Shown: piece by piece, positions 36,277 through 45,227 of the stretch
Layout of the letters: each line of letters begins with the position of its first letter
How positions within the stretch are numbered: the first letter of the stretch is position 1
Assembly: GCA_023336205.1 (NCBI GenBank)
Contig: JALQCR010000016.1
Coordinates: forward strand, 1-64,000
DNA from: Pseudanabaena sp. Salubria-1
GTDB taxonomy: Bacteria > Cyanobacteriota > Cyanobacteriia > Pseudanabaenales > Pseudanabaenaceae
Direction of reading: 5' to 3'
Length of the DNA stretch: 64,000 nt
Program-made: the position numbers and the translations under genes
The notes under the pieces: generated by a model
Told to the model about the DNA's origin: nothing
The model's input: only the letters and a program-made list of their open reading frames with translations
Database searches by the model: none

Positions 36277-36872
36277 TATTCAAAAATTTGAGCTAGGGGA
36301 CAAGAGAATTCTGGTAATAATGGTGAAGTGAGTGTATCACTTACAAATAGAGTCATGGTTAGTTTGAGAATGCCATTCTCTCGGCGATATACTTGGATTT
36401 GCTTAGCTCTCCAATCGGCGATCCAATATTCCAATACACCCTGAGATGAATAGAGCTTTAACTTAACTTCGCGATCGCGTCTTTCATTCTCTTTGCCTGA
36501 TGACAGGATCTCGATCGCAAGATCAGGCGCACCAAGTAAATGTCCTGACTCATCAATCAAAGCTTCATATTTTTCTTTGCTGACCCATACCACATCAGGA
36601 ATAACATCATCTTTATCACCAAAGATCACACCTGCTCCCATAGCGGTTTCGCCTAATTTTGTAGCGATCGGCCAAATATCTAAAGCAGTAAAAAGTCTGC
36701 CGCAAGTTTTTTGATGCTTCCAGTGAGGCGCTCTAGTCACGTAAAGTTCTCCATTAATAATTTCATAACGGTTGCCGTTATCGGGTAGTAGTTCTAGGTC
36801 GGCACTTGTCCATAGAAGTTTATCTTCCGAGGCATTGGTTGCGGCTATTGGAGAAATGATCGCTTGAGTCAT
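36276..36872 (-). CDS. Uma2 family protein
   Basis: 198 residues with standard Uma2 blocks: LLPDNGNRYEIINGELYVTRAPHWKHQ, DVIPDVVWVSKE with the catalytic-type Asp, PDLAIEILSSGKENERRDREVKLKLYSSQGVLEYWIADWR. Ends in a hairpin element used as terminator. Fourth Uma2 gene of the window. Confidence 0.9.
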   Translation of the reverse strand: MTQAIISPIAATNASEDKLLWTSADLELLPDNGNRYEIINGELYVTRAPHWKHQKTCGRLFTALDIWPIATKLGETAMGAGVIFGDKDDVIPDVVWVSKEKYEALIDESGHLLGAPDLAIEILSSGKENERRDREVKLKLYSSQGVLEYWIADWRAKQIQVYRRENGILKLTMTLFVSDTLTSPLLPEFSCPLAQIFE

Positions 36873-36904
36873 GATAGTTTTTCCTTGGCAGAGCGATATA
36901 GTAA

Positions 36905-39577
36905 TTATAACAAGCCATCCCCATTCAAGGGCTTGGATTCTAAGGGAATAGTGATTACACAGGTTGTTCCTCGTCCAACTTCGCTACTGACGAAAATATT
37001 CCCTTGATGTAAATCTACACATTTTTTGACGACAACCAAACCTAGACCAGTACCAGAGATGGTCTTTACATTTTTGCCTCGATGAAAAGGCTCAAATAAT
37101 TGTTTTTGATCTTCCATTAAAATACCAATTCCTTGATCTTGAACTTGAATTATGAGGTTGTCTGATTGGAACTGTAGAGAAAGAGATATATTCCCACCCT
37201 GTGGAGAATATTTTATTGCGTTAGAAAGTAAGTTAGAGAGCATTGATCGCAATAGCTTTTCATCCAGACAAACATGCTGAGACTTTCCTTGACAACTAAA
37301 AGTGAGCTGGTGTAGATTTCCAGCATTGAGTTGCATCTCTTCTACGAAATGACGGCAATATGCCTCTAGCGCTAGGGATTTAGGGTTAAATGCGAGTTTT
37401 CCTGTCTCCGCACGATTGATTGTCAAAATATCATCCAGTAACTGCACCATATTCCTCACTGAATCTTGAATGCGATGTAGGTTACGCAATCTTTTTTCAG
37501 TATTATCCCATTCCTGTTGAGAGTTTTCGAGAACCTGAGCTGCTGCCAGTGCTGTGCTCAATGGCGTGCGAAACTCATGGGATGCCATGGAGAAAAAGCG
37601 CGTTTTTAAAGCACTTAGTTCTTTCTCTCTTTCAAGGGCTAGCCAAATTTCATCAAGGCGTTTACGCTCGGTGATGTCACGAGCATTGACCATAACTCTC
37701 AAAGTCGCAGCACTATCAGCAAAGGGTTGACTGATCGCTTCAAGAATTCGCCAAGAGCCATCTTGATGCCGATGCCGAAATTCGATGGGATTGAGAATTT
37801 CTGCTTGATTATTATTGGTAAGGCGATCGCGCAATGACACTTGTGGAAAACTTTGAGCGATCGGCAAATCCTCTGGATGAATAAATGCATTTACATTTGT
37901 TCCAACAAGTTCAGTTACGGCATAACCTAAAACTTTCTCGACAGAGGGACTAACATAACCAATTGTGCCATCAGGATCGAGGATCATAATAATATCTAAG
38001 GCATTTTCGATCAGCGATCGGAAACGTTCCTCACTTTGTCGAAGCGCCTGTTCTACCTGCTTGCGCTCGGTGGTGTCACGTTGGACGGCAATCCAATGGG
38101 TATACCAACCTTTTGCGTTAGCGACTGGTACTAAACTAAATTCGTTCCAAAATTCCGATCCATCTTTGCGATAGTTAATGACTTCGACAGTGACTGATTC
38201 CCATCTGGCGAGCGCATTGCGAACTTTCTGTAGTTGAGTTGGATCGGTTTTTGCCCCTTGTAAAATTCTTGGTGTTTGTCCTAATACCTCTTCGGGTTTG
38301 TAGCCAGTGATCCTTGTAAAAGCTTCATTTACATAGAGGATTCTGGGATCGGGAGCGTCAATAGGTTCTGCTTCGGTAACGATTACCGCATCATTGGTAT
38401 TGACTACAACAGATTGTAATAGCCGCACCTGTTCGGCTTGTCTTTTTTGTTCGGAAATATCTGCAATTACGGCGACGAGTCCGCTGATTTCTCCATTTGT
38501 ATCGGGCAAGGGAGCCGCCGAAAAAATGATGTCGATCGCAGATCCATCTTTTTTAAAGCGAGACATTTCTAATCTAGTATAGGTTTTGCCCTGAAGAACG
38601 CTGTTTTGGATAGTAGTACTATCTTCCAATTGTTCATTTAATAGAATTGGACTAGGACGATTAATTACCTCATCTTCTTTCCAGCCAAACATATGCTCAG
38701 CAGCAGGATTCCAGATCTTAACTTTTCCTTCCAAATCCAGCATAAAAATTGCACGGGGAGAAGCGCTGACTAAAGCTTGTAGGGTTTCATTAGTATGGCG
38801 CAGGGCAATTTCAGTACGCTGTCGTTCTGAAATCTCATCTCGTAGGGAAGCATTAACATTAGCAAGTTCGACGGTACGCTGTTGGACTCGTTGTTCGAGT
38901 TGCGTATTGAGATGTTGAAGTTGTTTATAAAGCTCTGATTGTTGAATAGAGATCGCTACCTGAGTGGCTAGCTGTTTCATTAGTTCCACTTCCCAGTCTT
39001 CCCATTGACGTGGATGATTGCATTGATGCGCAATCAATAATCCCCAGAGATAGGGCTGAGAAGTTTCTGACTCATTCCCCTTACGATTTTCTTGAATAAT
39101 TGGTACTACTAGTTTAGCTTGAACTCCAAACTGTTTTACAAAATCAGCAAGACACAGTTCTACATCAGCCTGCTTAACGTTAGCAATGGAGCGAGCTTTT
39201 CCTAAAGAGTAAGCTTGATGATATTGTTGAGGGAAAACTTCTTCGGGAAAGACTTGACCTAAGATACTGGGATAGGGTGGTAAGACAGTTTCATGGATAG
39301 CGCTACCAGTACCATCGTCCCATAGGCGATAAATTAGAACGCGATCAGCTTGCAAAAAAAGACGAACTTCTTTGACTGTTGTGGAAAGAACTTCATCCAG
39401 ATTGAGGGATTGGCGAATTTGTTGAGCAATTTGTGTAACCAGTCTTTCGCGATCGCTTTGCTGTCGCAATAATTTTTCTGAACGACGACGGCGAGTTCCT
39501 TCTCTTGTAAAAAAAAAGAAGCCTATCAATAGGATTAAAAGGCTAAGGCAAATTGCGATCGCATAAAAACTGGTCAT
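36905..39577 (-). CDS. Membrane-anchored GAF/PAS histidine kinase with bilin-like GAF
   Basis: About 890 residues. The start at 39577 has AGGATGG about 9 bases upstream; an ATG four codons earlier (39589) is possible. A single N-terminal membrane helix (~6-28), then GAF (~45-225), coiled coil (~225-265), three PAS domains (~270-385, ~390-520, ~525-650), HisKA (FFSMASHEFRTPLSTAL) and HATPase (NLLSNAIKYSPQGG, DQGIGI, GTGLGLVVVKK). The GAF has cyanobacteriochrome-like blocks (FGVQAKLVVPI, WGLLIAHQC..PRQW) and Cys146 at the usual bilin position, but followed by Leu instead of His, and EEVF where DXCF occurs elsewhere. Chromophore binding is thus uncertain. Confidence 0.9.
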   Translation of the reverse strand: MTSFYAIAICLSLLILLIGFFFFTREGTRRRRSEKLLRQQSDRERLVTQIAQQIRQSLNLDEVLSTTVKEVRLFLQADRVLIYRLWDDGTGSAIHETVLPPYPSILGQVFPEEVFPQQYHQAYSLGKARSIANVKQADVELCLADFVKQFGVQAKLVVPIIQENRKGNESETSQPYLWGLLIAHQCNHPRQWEDWEVELMKQLATQVAISIQQSELYKQLQHLNTQLEQRVQQRTVELANVNASLRDEISERQRTEIALRHTNETLQALVSASPRAIFMLDLEGKVKIWNPAAEHMFGWKEDEVINRPSPILLNEQLEDSTTIQNSVLQGKTYTRLEMSRFKKDGSAIDIIFSAAPLPDTNGEISGLVAVIADISEQKRQAEQVRLLQSVVVNTNDAVIVTEAEPIDAPDPRILYVNEAFTRITGYKPEEVLGQTPRILQGAKTDPTQLQKVRNALARWESVTVEVINYRKDGSEFWNEFSLVPVANAKGWYTHWIAVQRDTTERKQVEQALRQSEERFRSLIENALDIIMILDPDGTIGYVSPSVEKVLGYAVTELVGTNVNAFIHPEDLPIAQSFPQVSLRDRLTNNNQAEILNPIEFRHRHQDGSWRILEAISQPFADSAATLRVMVNARDITERKRLDEIWLALEREKELSALKTRFFSMASHEFRTPLSTALAAAQVLENSQQEWDNTEKRLRNLHRIQDSVRNMVQLLDDILTINRAETGKLAFNPKSLALEAYCRHFVEEMQLNAGNLHQLTFSCQGKSQHVCLDEKLLRSMLSNLLSNAIKYSPQGGNISLSLQFQSDNLIIQVQDQGIGILMEDQKQLFEPFHRGKNVKTISGTGLGLVVVKKCVDLHQGNIFVSSEVGRGTTCVITIPLESKPLNGDGLL

Positions 39578-39619
39578 ACTCCCAACCATCCTGAAAAGGA
39601 CGTAGCTCCAAACGCTCTA

Positions 39620-39719
39620 ATACCAAACACAAAGTGGCGCAGCCATTTTGTGTTTTTAAAACCCTTACAGGTTTTTTTCTAATTCACAGAAGTGTTGTCA
39701 CACTTTTATGAATTGGTAT
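39620..39719. repeat. Tripartite hairpin element, copy 4
   Basis: ATACCAA to TTGGTAT with the three hairpins slightly degenerate (the middle AGGGTTT has lost symmetry; AGTGTTGTCACACTT right loop). Confidence 0.8.
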
Positions 39720-39730
39720 AACTAATTGAT

Positions 39731-39870
39731 GTTACGTGGAACGAATATAGCCCTCACCCCCCAGCCCCCTCTCCCATTAAGGGAGAAGGGGAGTAAAACT
39801 AATTTCTTGTTCCCCTCTCCCCCTTTGGGAGAGGGGCTAGGGGTGAGGGTCTTGTATGCTTCCACGTAAC
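39731..39870. repeat. 140-bp inverted-repeat element (MITE-like)
   Basis: Termini GTTACGTGGAA and TTCCACGTAAC bound nested internal palindromes CCCTCACCCCCCAGCCCCCT.../...GGGGTGAGGG and CTCCCATTAAGGGAG. The internal block is a common cyanobacterial intergenic repeat that yields spurious frames. Confidence 0.75.
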
Positions 39871-39883
39871 ACCAGTAACTAAC

Positions 39884-39938
39884 TATAAACAATCTTAAAA
39901 AAGCCTTGCTTTGCAAGGCTTTTTTAAGATTGTTTATA
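39884..39938 (-). terminator. Terminator of the CpcL-type gene
   Basis: Long stem ATAAACAATCTTAAAAAAGC with its complement around a TTT loop, 12 bases downstream of the cpcL stop on the minus strand. Confidence 0.8.
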
Positions 39939-39949
39939 AATTATAAAGT

Positions 39950-40687
39950 TTACAACCCAATTAAAACTACCAATATCAATACACCAACAAAAGCAGCACC
40001 AGCATAGGTAATACCTGCACCAATTTTGCTGATAATAGCAGGTGGGTTCTTTTGCCATTCCCAACGGACATAATCCAATCTTGCTGCGCCTTTATTGCCT
40101 TTAAAGACTTGTTTGGGCAAGCGATCGCGATAGTCAGCACCGTAGCGAGCAGTATGGGCAAATGTGACTTCTCCCTTGGTCTGCTTAGCCAAGATACGAC
40201 GACGTTGATAGGGAACAACACTATCACCAAAGTTACTGAGATATTCTTCGCTACTAAGCAACTCATCAACAAAAGCTTGGAGCCCCTTAGTTGCAATCAC
40301 AATCGACCACGCAATCTTTTCGCGATCGCTATAGACATTACGACCAAGAATTCGCTGAATGCAAATCTCGGCAAAGCGATAGTTATTATTACTATCAAAG
40401 GTCAATCGTCTAAAGGAATCAGATAATACCAAGCCACGAATGAATCCTCTAACCGTAATTTGCCCTGCTCGCAACTGAGACTCTAGGTTTACTTGGCGAT
40501 GGCTTTCTAGCATCTGCTGTTCGTTACAGATTTGGCGGTAGGCCGCGCCGATCAAGAGATCTAGCTCAAAGCCAGATAGCAAATTGTCGGTGCTATAAAT
40601 CCGAGGTTGCTCATCACCAGCGACTTCAAAACCATCCACGCGCTGGTTTTGGGATAAAGGATTGTACTCTAACAATGGAATCGACAT
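39950..40687 (-). CDS. cpcL: CpcL (CpcG2-type) membrane-tethered phycobilisome rod linker
   Basis: 245 residues. PBS linker domain (~15-190; MSIPLLEYNPLSQNQRVDGFEV start, ITVRGFIRGLVLSDSFRR, ILGRNVYSDREK, VPYQRRRIL) typical for CpcG rod-core linkers. The C-terminus is a hydrophobic helix (IISKIGAGITYAGAAFVGVL..) in place of the core-binding region, which is the hallmark of CpcL, a linker that fixes rods without a core to the thylakoid membrane and delivers energy chiefly to photosystem I. Last gene of the linker group on this strand. Confidence 0.88.
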   Translation of the reverse strand: MSIPLLEYNPLSQNQRVDGFEVAGDEQPRIYSTDNLLSGFELDLLIGAAYRQICNEQQMLESHRQVNLESQLRAGQITVRGFIRGLVLSDSFRRLTFDSNNNYRFAEICIQRILGRNVYSDREKIAWSIVIATKGLQAFVDELLSSEEYLSNFGDSVVPYQRRRILAKQTKGEVTFAHTARYGADYRDRLPKQVFKGNKGAARLDYVRWEWQKNPPAIISKIGAGITYAGAAFVGVLILVVLIGL

Positions 40688-40737
40688 AAATTTCTTCCTA
40701 AGGGATTTTAAATTGGACTAAATAAATCACTGGATTT

Positions 40738-40770
40738 TGTAGAACTTGGTGCAAAGCACCAAGTTCTACA
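40738..40770 (-). terminator. Hairpin between the tandem linker and cpcL
   Basis: TGTAGAACTTGGTGC and complement around AAA, next to the stop codon of the tandem linker gene. May attenuate transcription into cpcL. Confidence 0.7.
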
Positions 40771-40777
40771 TTGAGCG

Positions 40778-42547
40778 TTAACTATTGAAAACGCGACTGC
40801 GCCATTTGTTCAGTCGCGCATCACCGATCGCGGCATATCTCCGCGCATCAGCAATCTGAGCTTGCAGGTTGGTAATCTGTTCAATTTGGTTATCTGACTG
40901 TTGCAATAACGAATCAGAGGCATCTCCTTGAACCGAGACAACCGAAGGTTGCCAAGAATTTTTAAGATAAGATGCACCAATAGATGCCGATGGACGGAGA
41001 TCGGCTAGTTGTTTTTGCAAACTTTCGATGATGAGATCTTGATCGAGCAGAGTTTGGCGTAAAGCTTGCTCGGCGGCAAACTTTGCCGATGTCGCCCAAG
41101 AATCGGCTTGTCCGATACCTGAAACTTTAGGCTTAAAGACCTCAGCAAGGATGGCGGCAGCATCGCTGGCTTTGAGCTTGCCGTAGGGGGAATTCTGAAC
41201 GATCGCTCTGGTCAGTTGTGGTTTGTTATTGGTAGCGAGATCTTTATCGCTGCTGGAAGCACTTCGCAATAATTGGAACATATTGGTAAATTCCAACATT
41301 GATTGTCCATTCTGAGTGCTGAAACCTCGGTAATAAGGAACGATTGCTTCACCAAAAGCAGTTTGATACTCGTCGCTATCGATATAAGTATCTATGTCTG
41401 CTTCAAAACCTCTTTGATCTAAGACGCTGCTGTGATAGCGCATTTCATCGAAATTGTCGGGGGCCCGTCCAAGCAGATGCTTAAAGTTCAACTCGATTGC
41501 CCGATAACGATAGCAGCTATCAAAGAAGCGAGAGCGATAAAACTCAGACTTTGCCAACTGGCGCACAAATTCACGTACACTCAGTTCGCCGCGCTTAAAC
41601 TGAGATTCAGCAATAGTTAAGCGTTCGCTCTCCATCACATGAGCATTTCCAAAAACCTGACGATAAACTGCCCGAATCACAACTTCAAGATCCGCATCCG
41701 AGGAACCAACGCAGAATTCTATTGGGTCAGTTTCTTTGAAAGGTTGGTAAGCTTCATAAAATTGCTGCTGACGTTCGGGTGCACTAGCCGACTTAGGCGC
41801 AACTGGCTTGAAAGATAGATCGGGCGATCCACTTCTTAATCCAAAAACCTTGGATAAGAGTTGGTTGACATCCGTAACTGCCGCAGGACGTTGCCATTGC
41901 GAAGGAGCGCCTTTGATCTGTGCGATCGCGCTAGGACGATTTCGCAAAATATAGCTATTCAATCGGGAGCGGTTTTGATGTTTCGGATCTTTATCGCTGC
42001 TAGCCGATCCGCGCAAAAGCTGAAACATATGCGTAAAGCCGACCATTTTCTTACCCATCTGGGTTTTATGCCCACGATAGTAAGGCACAGTATCTTCGCC
42101 AAAAGCATCATGATACTCATCACTATCGATGTAATCATTGATCTCCATCTCGAAACCGCCGCGATCGAGTAACTGTGCATGAGCAGCCATCTCTTCTGCA
42201 CTTTCAGGAGCGCGACCGAGCAAATGCTTGAAGTTGAGTTCAATCGATCGCATTCGCGGACATGGCTCAAAAAATCTAGCTCGATATTGTTCTGACAGAG
42301 CGATCTGACGCACAAATTCACGCACAGATATATCGCGCTGCTTAAGCTGCGACTCGGCGACAATCAACCGTTCGCTCTCCATCACATGGGCATTGCCGAG
42401 CACTTGGCGATAGGCGGCGCGAATGACTAGATCGACATCAGCTTCAGAATGGGTTTGCCAAAGTTGAATCGGCGCTGTTTCATCGAATCGGCTAACCCCA
42501 AGGTTTGCCTCTGGATTAACCAGTGGATTGATAAAAGTACTGACCAT
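40778..42547 (-). CDS. Phycobilisome rod linker with two linker domains
   Basis: 589 residues containing two complete PBS linker domains (~20-175 and ~275-430), each with VIRAAYRQVLGNAHVMESER or its variant, SVREFVRQ, IELNFKHLLGRAP and DSDEYH/QDAFGE..VPYYRG. The linker between them is ~95 residues and the C-terminus (~470-589) is a predicted coiled coil, with no CpcD capping domain. Most rod linkers have one such domain; a tandem one could bridge two hexamers, resembling multi-domain linkers described in some cyanobacteria. Neighbouring CpeR suggests a phycoerythrin rod role, which is inference. Confidence 0.85.
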   Translation of the reverse strand: MVSTFINPLVNPEANLGVSRFDETAPIQLWQTHSEADVDLVIRAAYRQVLGNAHVMESERLIVAESQLKQRDISVREFVRQIALSEQYRARFFEPCPRMRSIELNFKHLLGRAPESAEEMAAHAQLLDRGGFEMEINDYIDSDEYHDAFGEDTVPYYRGHKTQMGKKMVGFTHMFQLLRGSASSDKDPKHQNRSRLNSYILRNRPSAIAQIKGAPSQWQRPAAVTDVNQLLSKVFGLRSGSPDLSFKPVAPKSASAPERQQQFYEAYQPFKETDPIEFCVGSSDADLEVVIRAVYRQVFGNAHVMESERLTIAESQFKRGELSVREFVRQLAKSEFYRSRFFDSCYRYRAIELNFKHLLGRAPDNFDEMRYHSSVLDQRGFEADIDTYIDSDEYQTAFGEAIVPYYRGFSTQNGQSMLEFTNMFQLLRSASSSDKDLATNNKPQLTRAIVQNSPYGKLKASDAAAILAEVFKPKVSGIGQADSWATSAKFAAEQALRQTLLDQDLIIESLQKQLADLRPSASIGASYLKNSWQPSVVSVQGDASDSLLQQSDNQIEQITNLQAQIADARRYAAIGDARLNKWRSRVFNS

Positions 42548-42621
42548 ATTAAATATCTCTGTACTAAATTAACTTGCGTTTATTTTGAGGGTTGTAATTA
42601 AAAGAATGTAATTAAAAGAAA

Positions 42622-42960
42622 TTAAGCTTGATCGTCAAACCTTGTCTTAAAACTGCCATATTTAATCCAATATCGCTTTAAATCATGGTGTGGAGTATGC
42701 AAACTTGCTTTGGCACGATATAAAACAACTTGCCGATGATCGCCAATCCAAACCTTACCGATCGCATCTATAGAAATAACAGATCCGCCTAAAGCCCTAA
42801 TCGATGTAGTGAATCTCTCAAGAGCCGCATAATCAACTGTTTCAAAGACAAAAAAGTTGCCCGAACAAATGACATGACGACTGCGAATCCAAGACTGTAC
42901 TTTCTTTTCAGCGATGGGTGGTAGCATTCCAACAGAGTGAGGTGCGATCGCAAGACTCAT
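42622..42960 (-). CDS. cpeR: CpeR-like phycoerythrin regulator
   Basis: 112 residues. PIAEKKVQSWIRSRHVICSGNFFVFETVDYAALERF, then GGSVISIDAIGKVWIGDHRQVVLYRAKASLHTPHHDLKRYWIKYGSF. This matches my memory of CpeR, the activator needed for phycoerythrin gene expression and encoded in linker operons (cpeCDESTR) of Fremyella. The position between phycobilisome linker genes agrees. The identification rests on recalled motifs and context; a small uncharacterised linker-operon protein is the alternative. Confidence 0.65.
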   Translation of the reverse strand: MSLAIAPHSVGMLPPIAEKKVQSWIRSRHVICSGNFFVFETVDYAALERFTTSIRALGGSVISIDAIGKVWIGDHRQVVLYRAKASLHTPHHDLKRYWIKYGSFKTRFDDQA

Positions 42961-43051
42961 GATTGTTCGGGGTTCGTAACATTTTGAATTTGATTCTAAA
43001 TAGATGAAGAACCTGTCTTACCTACTGTGATTCAATCCAAATCAAATAACT

Positions 43052-43098
43052 GATTTGTGATTAAAAGTATTGAGAAGCAATACTTTTAATCACAAATC
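43052..43098 (-). terminator. Perfect 21-bp-arm hairpin between linker gene and cpeR
   Basis: GATTTGTGATTAAAAGTATTG and its complement around AGAAG. Lies 45 bases after the stop of the 254-residue linker. Could end or stabilise that transcript and set a linker-to-CpeR ratio. Confidence 0.75.
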
Positions 43099-43142
43099 GT
43101 GGGTTGTAGATAAGACAGGAGGATTGGAGAAAATATGCGGCG

Positions 43143-43907
43143 TTAAACGACCTCAGTGATGCTGACGATTTTGCCAGAGGTACGATTAATCCGTTGGATC
43201 TGGGAAGTCATATTGTCGCCTGCAACCAAATAGGTGCTGGTGCTGACACGACGGCGGGTGTCGAACTTAGAACCCTGAACCACAATTTTGAATTTCTTTT
43301 TGTTGGCTTCGCCCGAACCACCGAGATCGATGCTGGCTGGTGCAATTTTGTTGCTGCTATTGGTGGCAACTTCAAAAACCAACTGGGAAGACTTAATCGC
43401 GCTGCTGATTTGAGACTCACCACGATTAAGCGCATACATGCGGTTAAATGTCACTTGGCTTTGTCCTGCTTGGGTATTGCTGCGACTAAAAGGAACCACA
43501 TTTTCACCAAAGGCAGTTTGGTATTCGTCACTATCAATGTAGGAATCGATCTCAGCATCGTAGCCCTCGGTCACGCAACGCACAATATGCTCGGAAATCT
43601 CGGCTTGAGACTGAGGAGGACGACCGAGGAAATGCATGAAGTTCAATTCCACAAAGCGGTAGGGAGCGCATGAGGTGAAGTAGCGATCGCGATAAAATTC
43701 GGATTTACCAATTGCGCGGACAAATTCGCGTACCGAGAGGCTGCGATCGCCCAACTGCGATTCAGCTTTGACAAAGCGCTCGCTTTCCATCACATGGGGA
43801 TTGCCTAATACCTGCTTATAAACTGCGCGAATCACAGCCTGAACATCATCGGCGGAACTCGTTGGCCATAGCTCTACTGCACTAGCATTGATGACGATAC
43901 TACCCAT
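43143..43907 (-). CDS. Phycobilisome rod linker with CpcD-type cap (CpeC/CpeD-like)
   Basis: 254 residues: one PBS linker domain (~10-165; VELWPTSSADDVQAVIRAVYKQVLGNPHVMESER, SVREFVRAIGKSEFYRDRYF, VELNFMHFLGRPP, DSYIDSDEYQTAFGENVVPF) and a C-terminal CpcD-like domain (~203-254; KKFKIVVQGSKFDTRRRVSTSTYLV and QRINRTSGKIVSITEVV). This layout is that of rod linkers of phycocyanin (CpcC) or phycoerythrin (CpeC/D/E); the VELWPTSS start and neighbouring CpeR favour phycoerythrin. First gene of the linker cluster. Confidence 0.88.
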   Translation of the reverse strand: MGSIVINASAVELWPTSSADDVQAVIRAVYKQVLGNPHVMESERFVKAESQLGDRSLSVREFVRAIGKSEFYRDRYFTSCAPYRFVELNFMHFLGRPPQSQAEISEHIVRCVTEGYDAEIDSYIDSDEYQTAFGENVVPFSRSNTQAGQSQVTFNRMYALNRGESQISSAIKSSQLVFEVATNSSNKIAPASIDLGGSGEANKKKFKIVVQGSKFDTRRRVSTSTYLVAGDNMTSQIQRINRTSGKIVSITEVV

Positions 43908-44324
43908 TGAAATTCTCCAAATTTAAGTTGTTTGTAAATTCACTAGGATGCACAGCGCTTTGCGCCGCGTACCCTAACTTTCAGATTGAAAATTGTTTAT
44001 TTAAATCGAAGTGATGCTGGCAATCAAGCCTTTCTCACGATGAATCTAGATAATCCCATACCAAAAGTAAGGAAACTGGTTAGAGAATTGTAAAGAAAAC
44101 GGAAAGATTGATTCTAGGCAATAAATCTTGATATTCTGTTACATTTATTTGGGTTTACAAGTCGCAATCTGTGATAGGTAGCTGTCGCCACTCTCCAAAG
44201 CCCAAGAAATAATAGCGGTGCGAAGCACCGCTATTATTTCTTGGGCTTTGGAATCGGAATTTTGGTAACAAATTTTTGTAGAATTTAGAGAAGTTTGATC
44301 GCATCTCCCAAAAAATTCCATCCT
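43908..44324. other. Intergenic region between divergent linker cluster and regulator
   Basis: About 417 bases. Holds a small hairpin near 43952-43970 and a perfect hairpin at 44195-44251 with 26-base arms (CCAAAGCCCAAGAAATAATA.. and complement). Promoters of both directions must lie here; no clear operator is recognised. Confidence 0.55.
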
Positions 44325-45014
44325 ATGAGGATTCTTCTAGTTGAAGATGATATCCGCCTTGCCGAAACTTTGGCTGAAGCGCTAACCGATGAGCGTTATG
44401 TTGTAGATATTGCCACTGATGGTGAAACAGGTTGGCATCAAGCTCAGTCCCTAGATTACGATTTGATGCTTTTGGATTTAATGTTGCCAGAACTGGATGG
44501 TATTAGTCTCTGTCATCGGTTGCGATCGCATGGTTATAGCTTACCAATCTTGATGCTCACTGCCTGCGACACAATCGATCATGAAATTAACGGTTTAGAT
44601 GTAGGAGCCGATGATTATATTGTCAAACCCGTTGATTTACAAAAGCTATTTGCAAGGATTCGCGCCCTATTACGTCGTGGTAGTCAAATCGCATCGCCAG
44701 TTTTGGAGTGGGGTGACTTATATCTAAACCCAAGTACTTGTGAAGTTGGCTATGGTGAAAATCCTATCCATTTAACCCCCAAGGAATATGCTCTTTTAGA
44801 ATTACTACTTCGGAATGGAAGACGGGTCTTGAGCCGTAGTGTCATGATCGAACATGTTTGGTCTTTGGAGTCACCTCCAGAGGAGCATACTGTGAAGGTG
44901 CATATTCGAGGTTTGCGCCAAAAGATGAAAGCCGCAGGTGCTAACGAAGATTTGATTGAGACAGTGCATAGTATGGGCTATCGTCTAAATCGAACTTACA
45001 GTAAACTTCGCTAA
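44325..45014 (+). CDS. OmpR/PhoB-type response regulator
   Basis: 229 residues from the ATG at 44325 (a TTG at 44295 would add ten residues). Receiver domain with VEDD, LMLLDLMLPELDG, LTACD and VKPVD, then a winged-helix DNA-binding domain (LTPKEYALLELLLRNGRRVLSR, EEHTVKVHIRGLRQKM, VHSMGYRL). No kinase gene is adjacent. It sits between the linker cluster and an NrtA-like lipoprotein gene, so it may control one of them; unproven. Confidence 0.92.
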   Translation: MRILLVEDDIRLAETLAEALTDERYVVDIATDGETGWHQAQSLDYDLMLLDLMLPELDGISLCHRLRSHGYSLPILMLTACDTIDHEINGLDVGADDYIVKPVDLQKLFARIRALLRRGSQIASPVLEWGDLYLNPSTCEVGYGENPIHLTPKEYALLELLLRNGRRVLSRSVMIEHVWSLESPPEEHTVKVHIRGLRQKMKAAGANEDLIETVHSMGYRLNRTYSKLR

Positions 45015-45104
45015 GAGCCTATACTTTCCGCTACGCGGGCGATATAGGCTTTTCGGTTTTTTATTAGAGTTACTTGGAATGCAGATGATGAATCTCTTGA
45101 TGCT

Positions 45105-45187
45105 AGCCAAGCAGGGCAACCACGAGGGGATTGCCCCTACCTGCAATAATTCATGTTTTGTAGGGGCAATCCCCCGTGCCAGCCCTG
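45105..45187. repeat. Intergenic inverted repeat
   Basis: CAGGGC..CACGAGGGGATTGCCCCTAC on one side and GTAGGGGCAATCCCCCGTGCCAGCCCTG on the other arm, spacing about 25 bases. A frequent type of cyanobacterial intergenic palindrome. Confidence 0.7.
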
Positions 45188-45227
45188 AACCTATGCCATC
45201 AGAGGAAATCATTCCACGCAATGTCAG

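Noticed and set aside
39722..39916. Frame reading TLTPSPSPKGGEGN
   Set aside because: It is the translation of the 140-bp inverted-repeat element; this phrase is a well-known spurious product of cyanobacterial intergenic repeats.
42622..42960. CpcD-type small capping linker
   Set aside because: Lacks the CpcD pattern and is longer; the IRSRH..HTPHHDLK.. blocks and context fit CpeR better.
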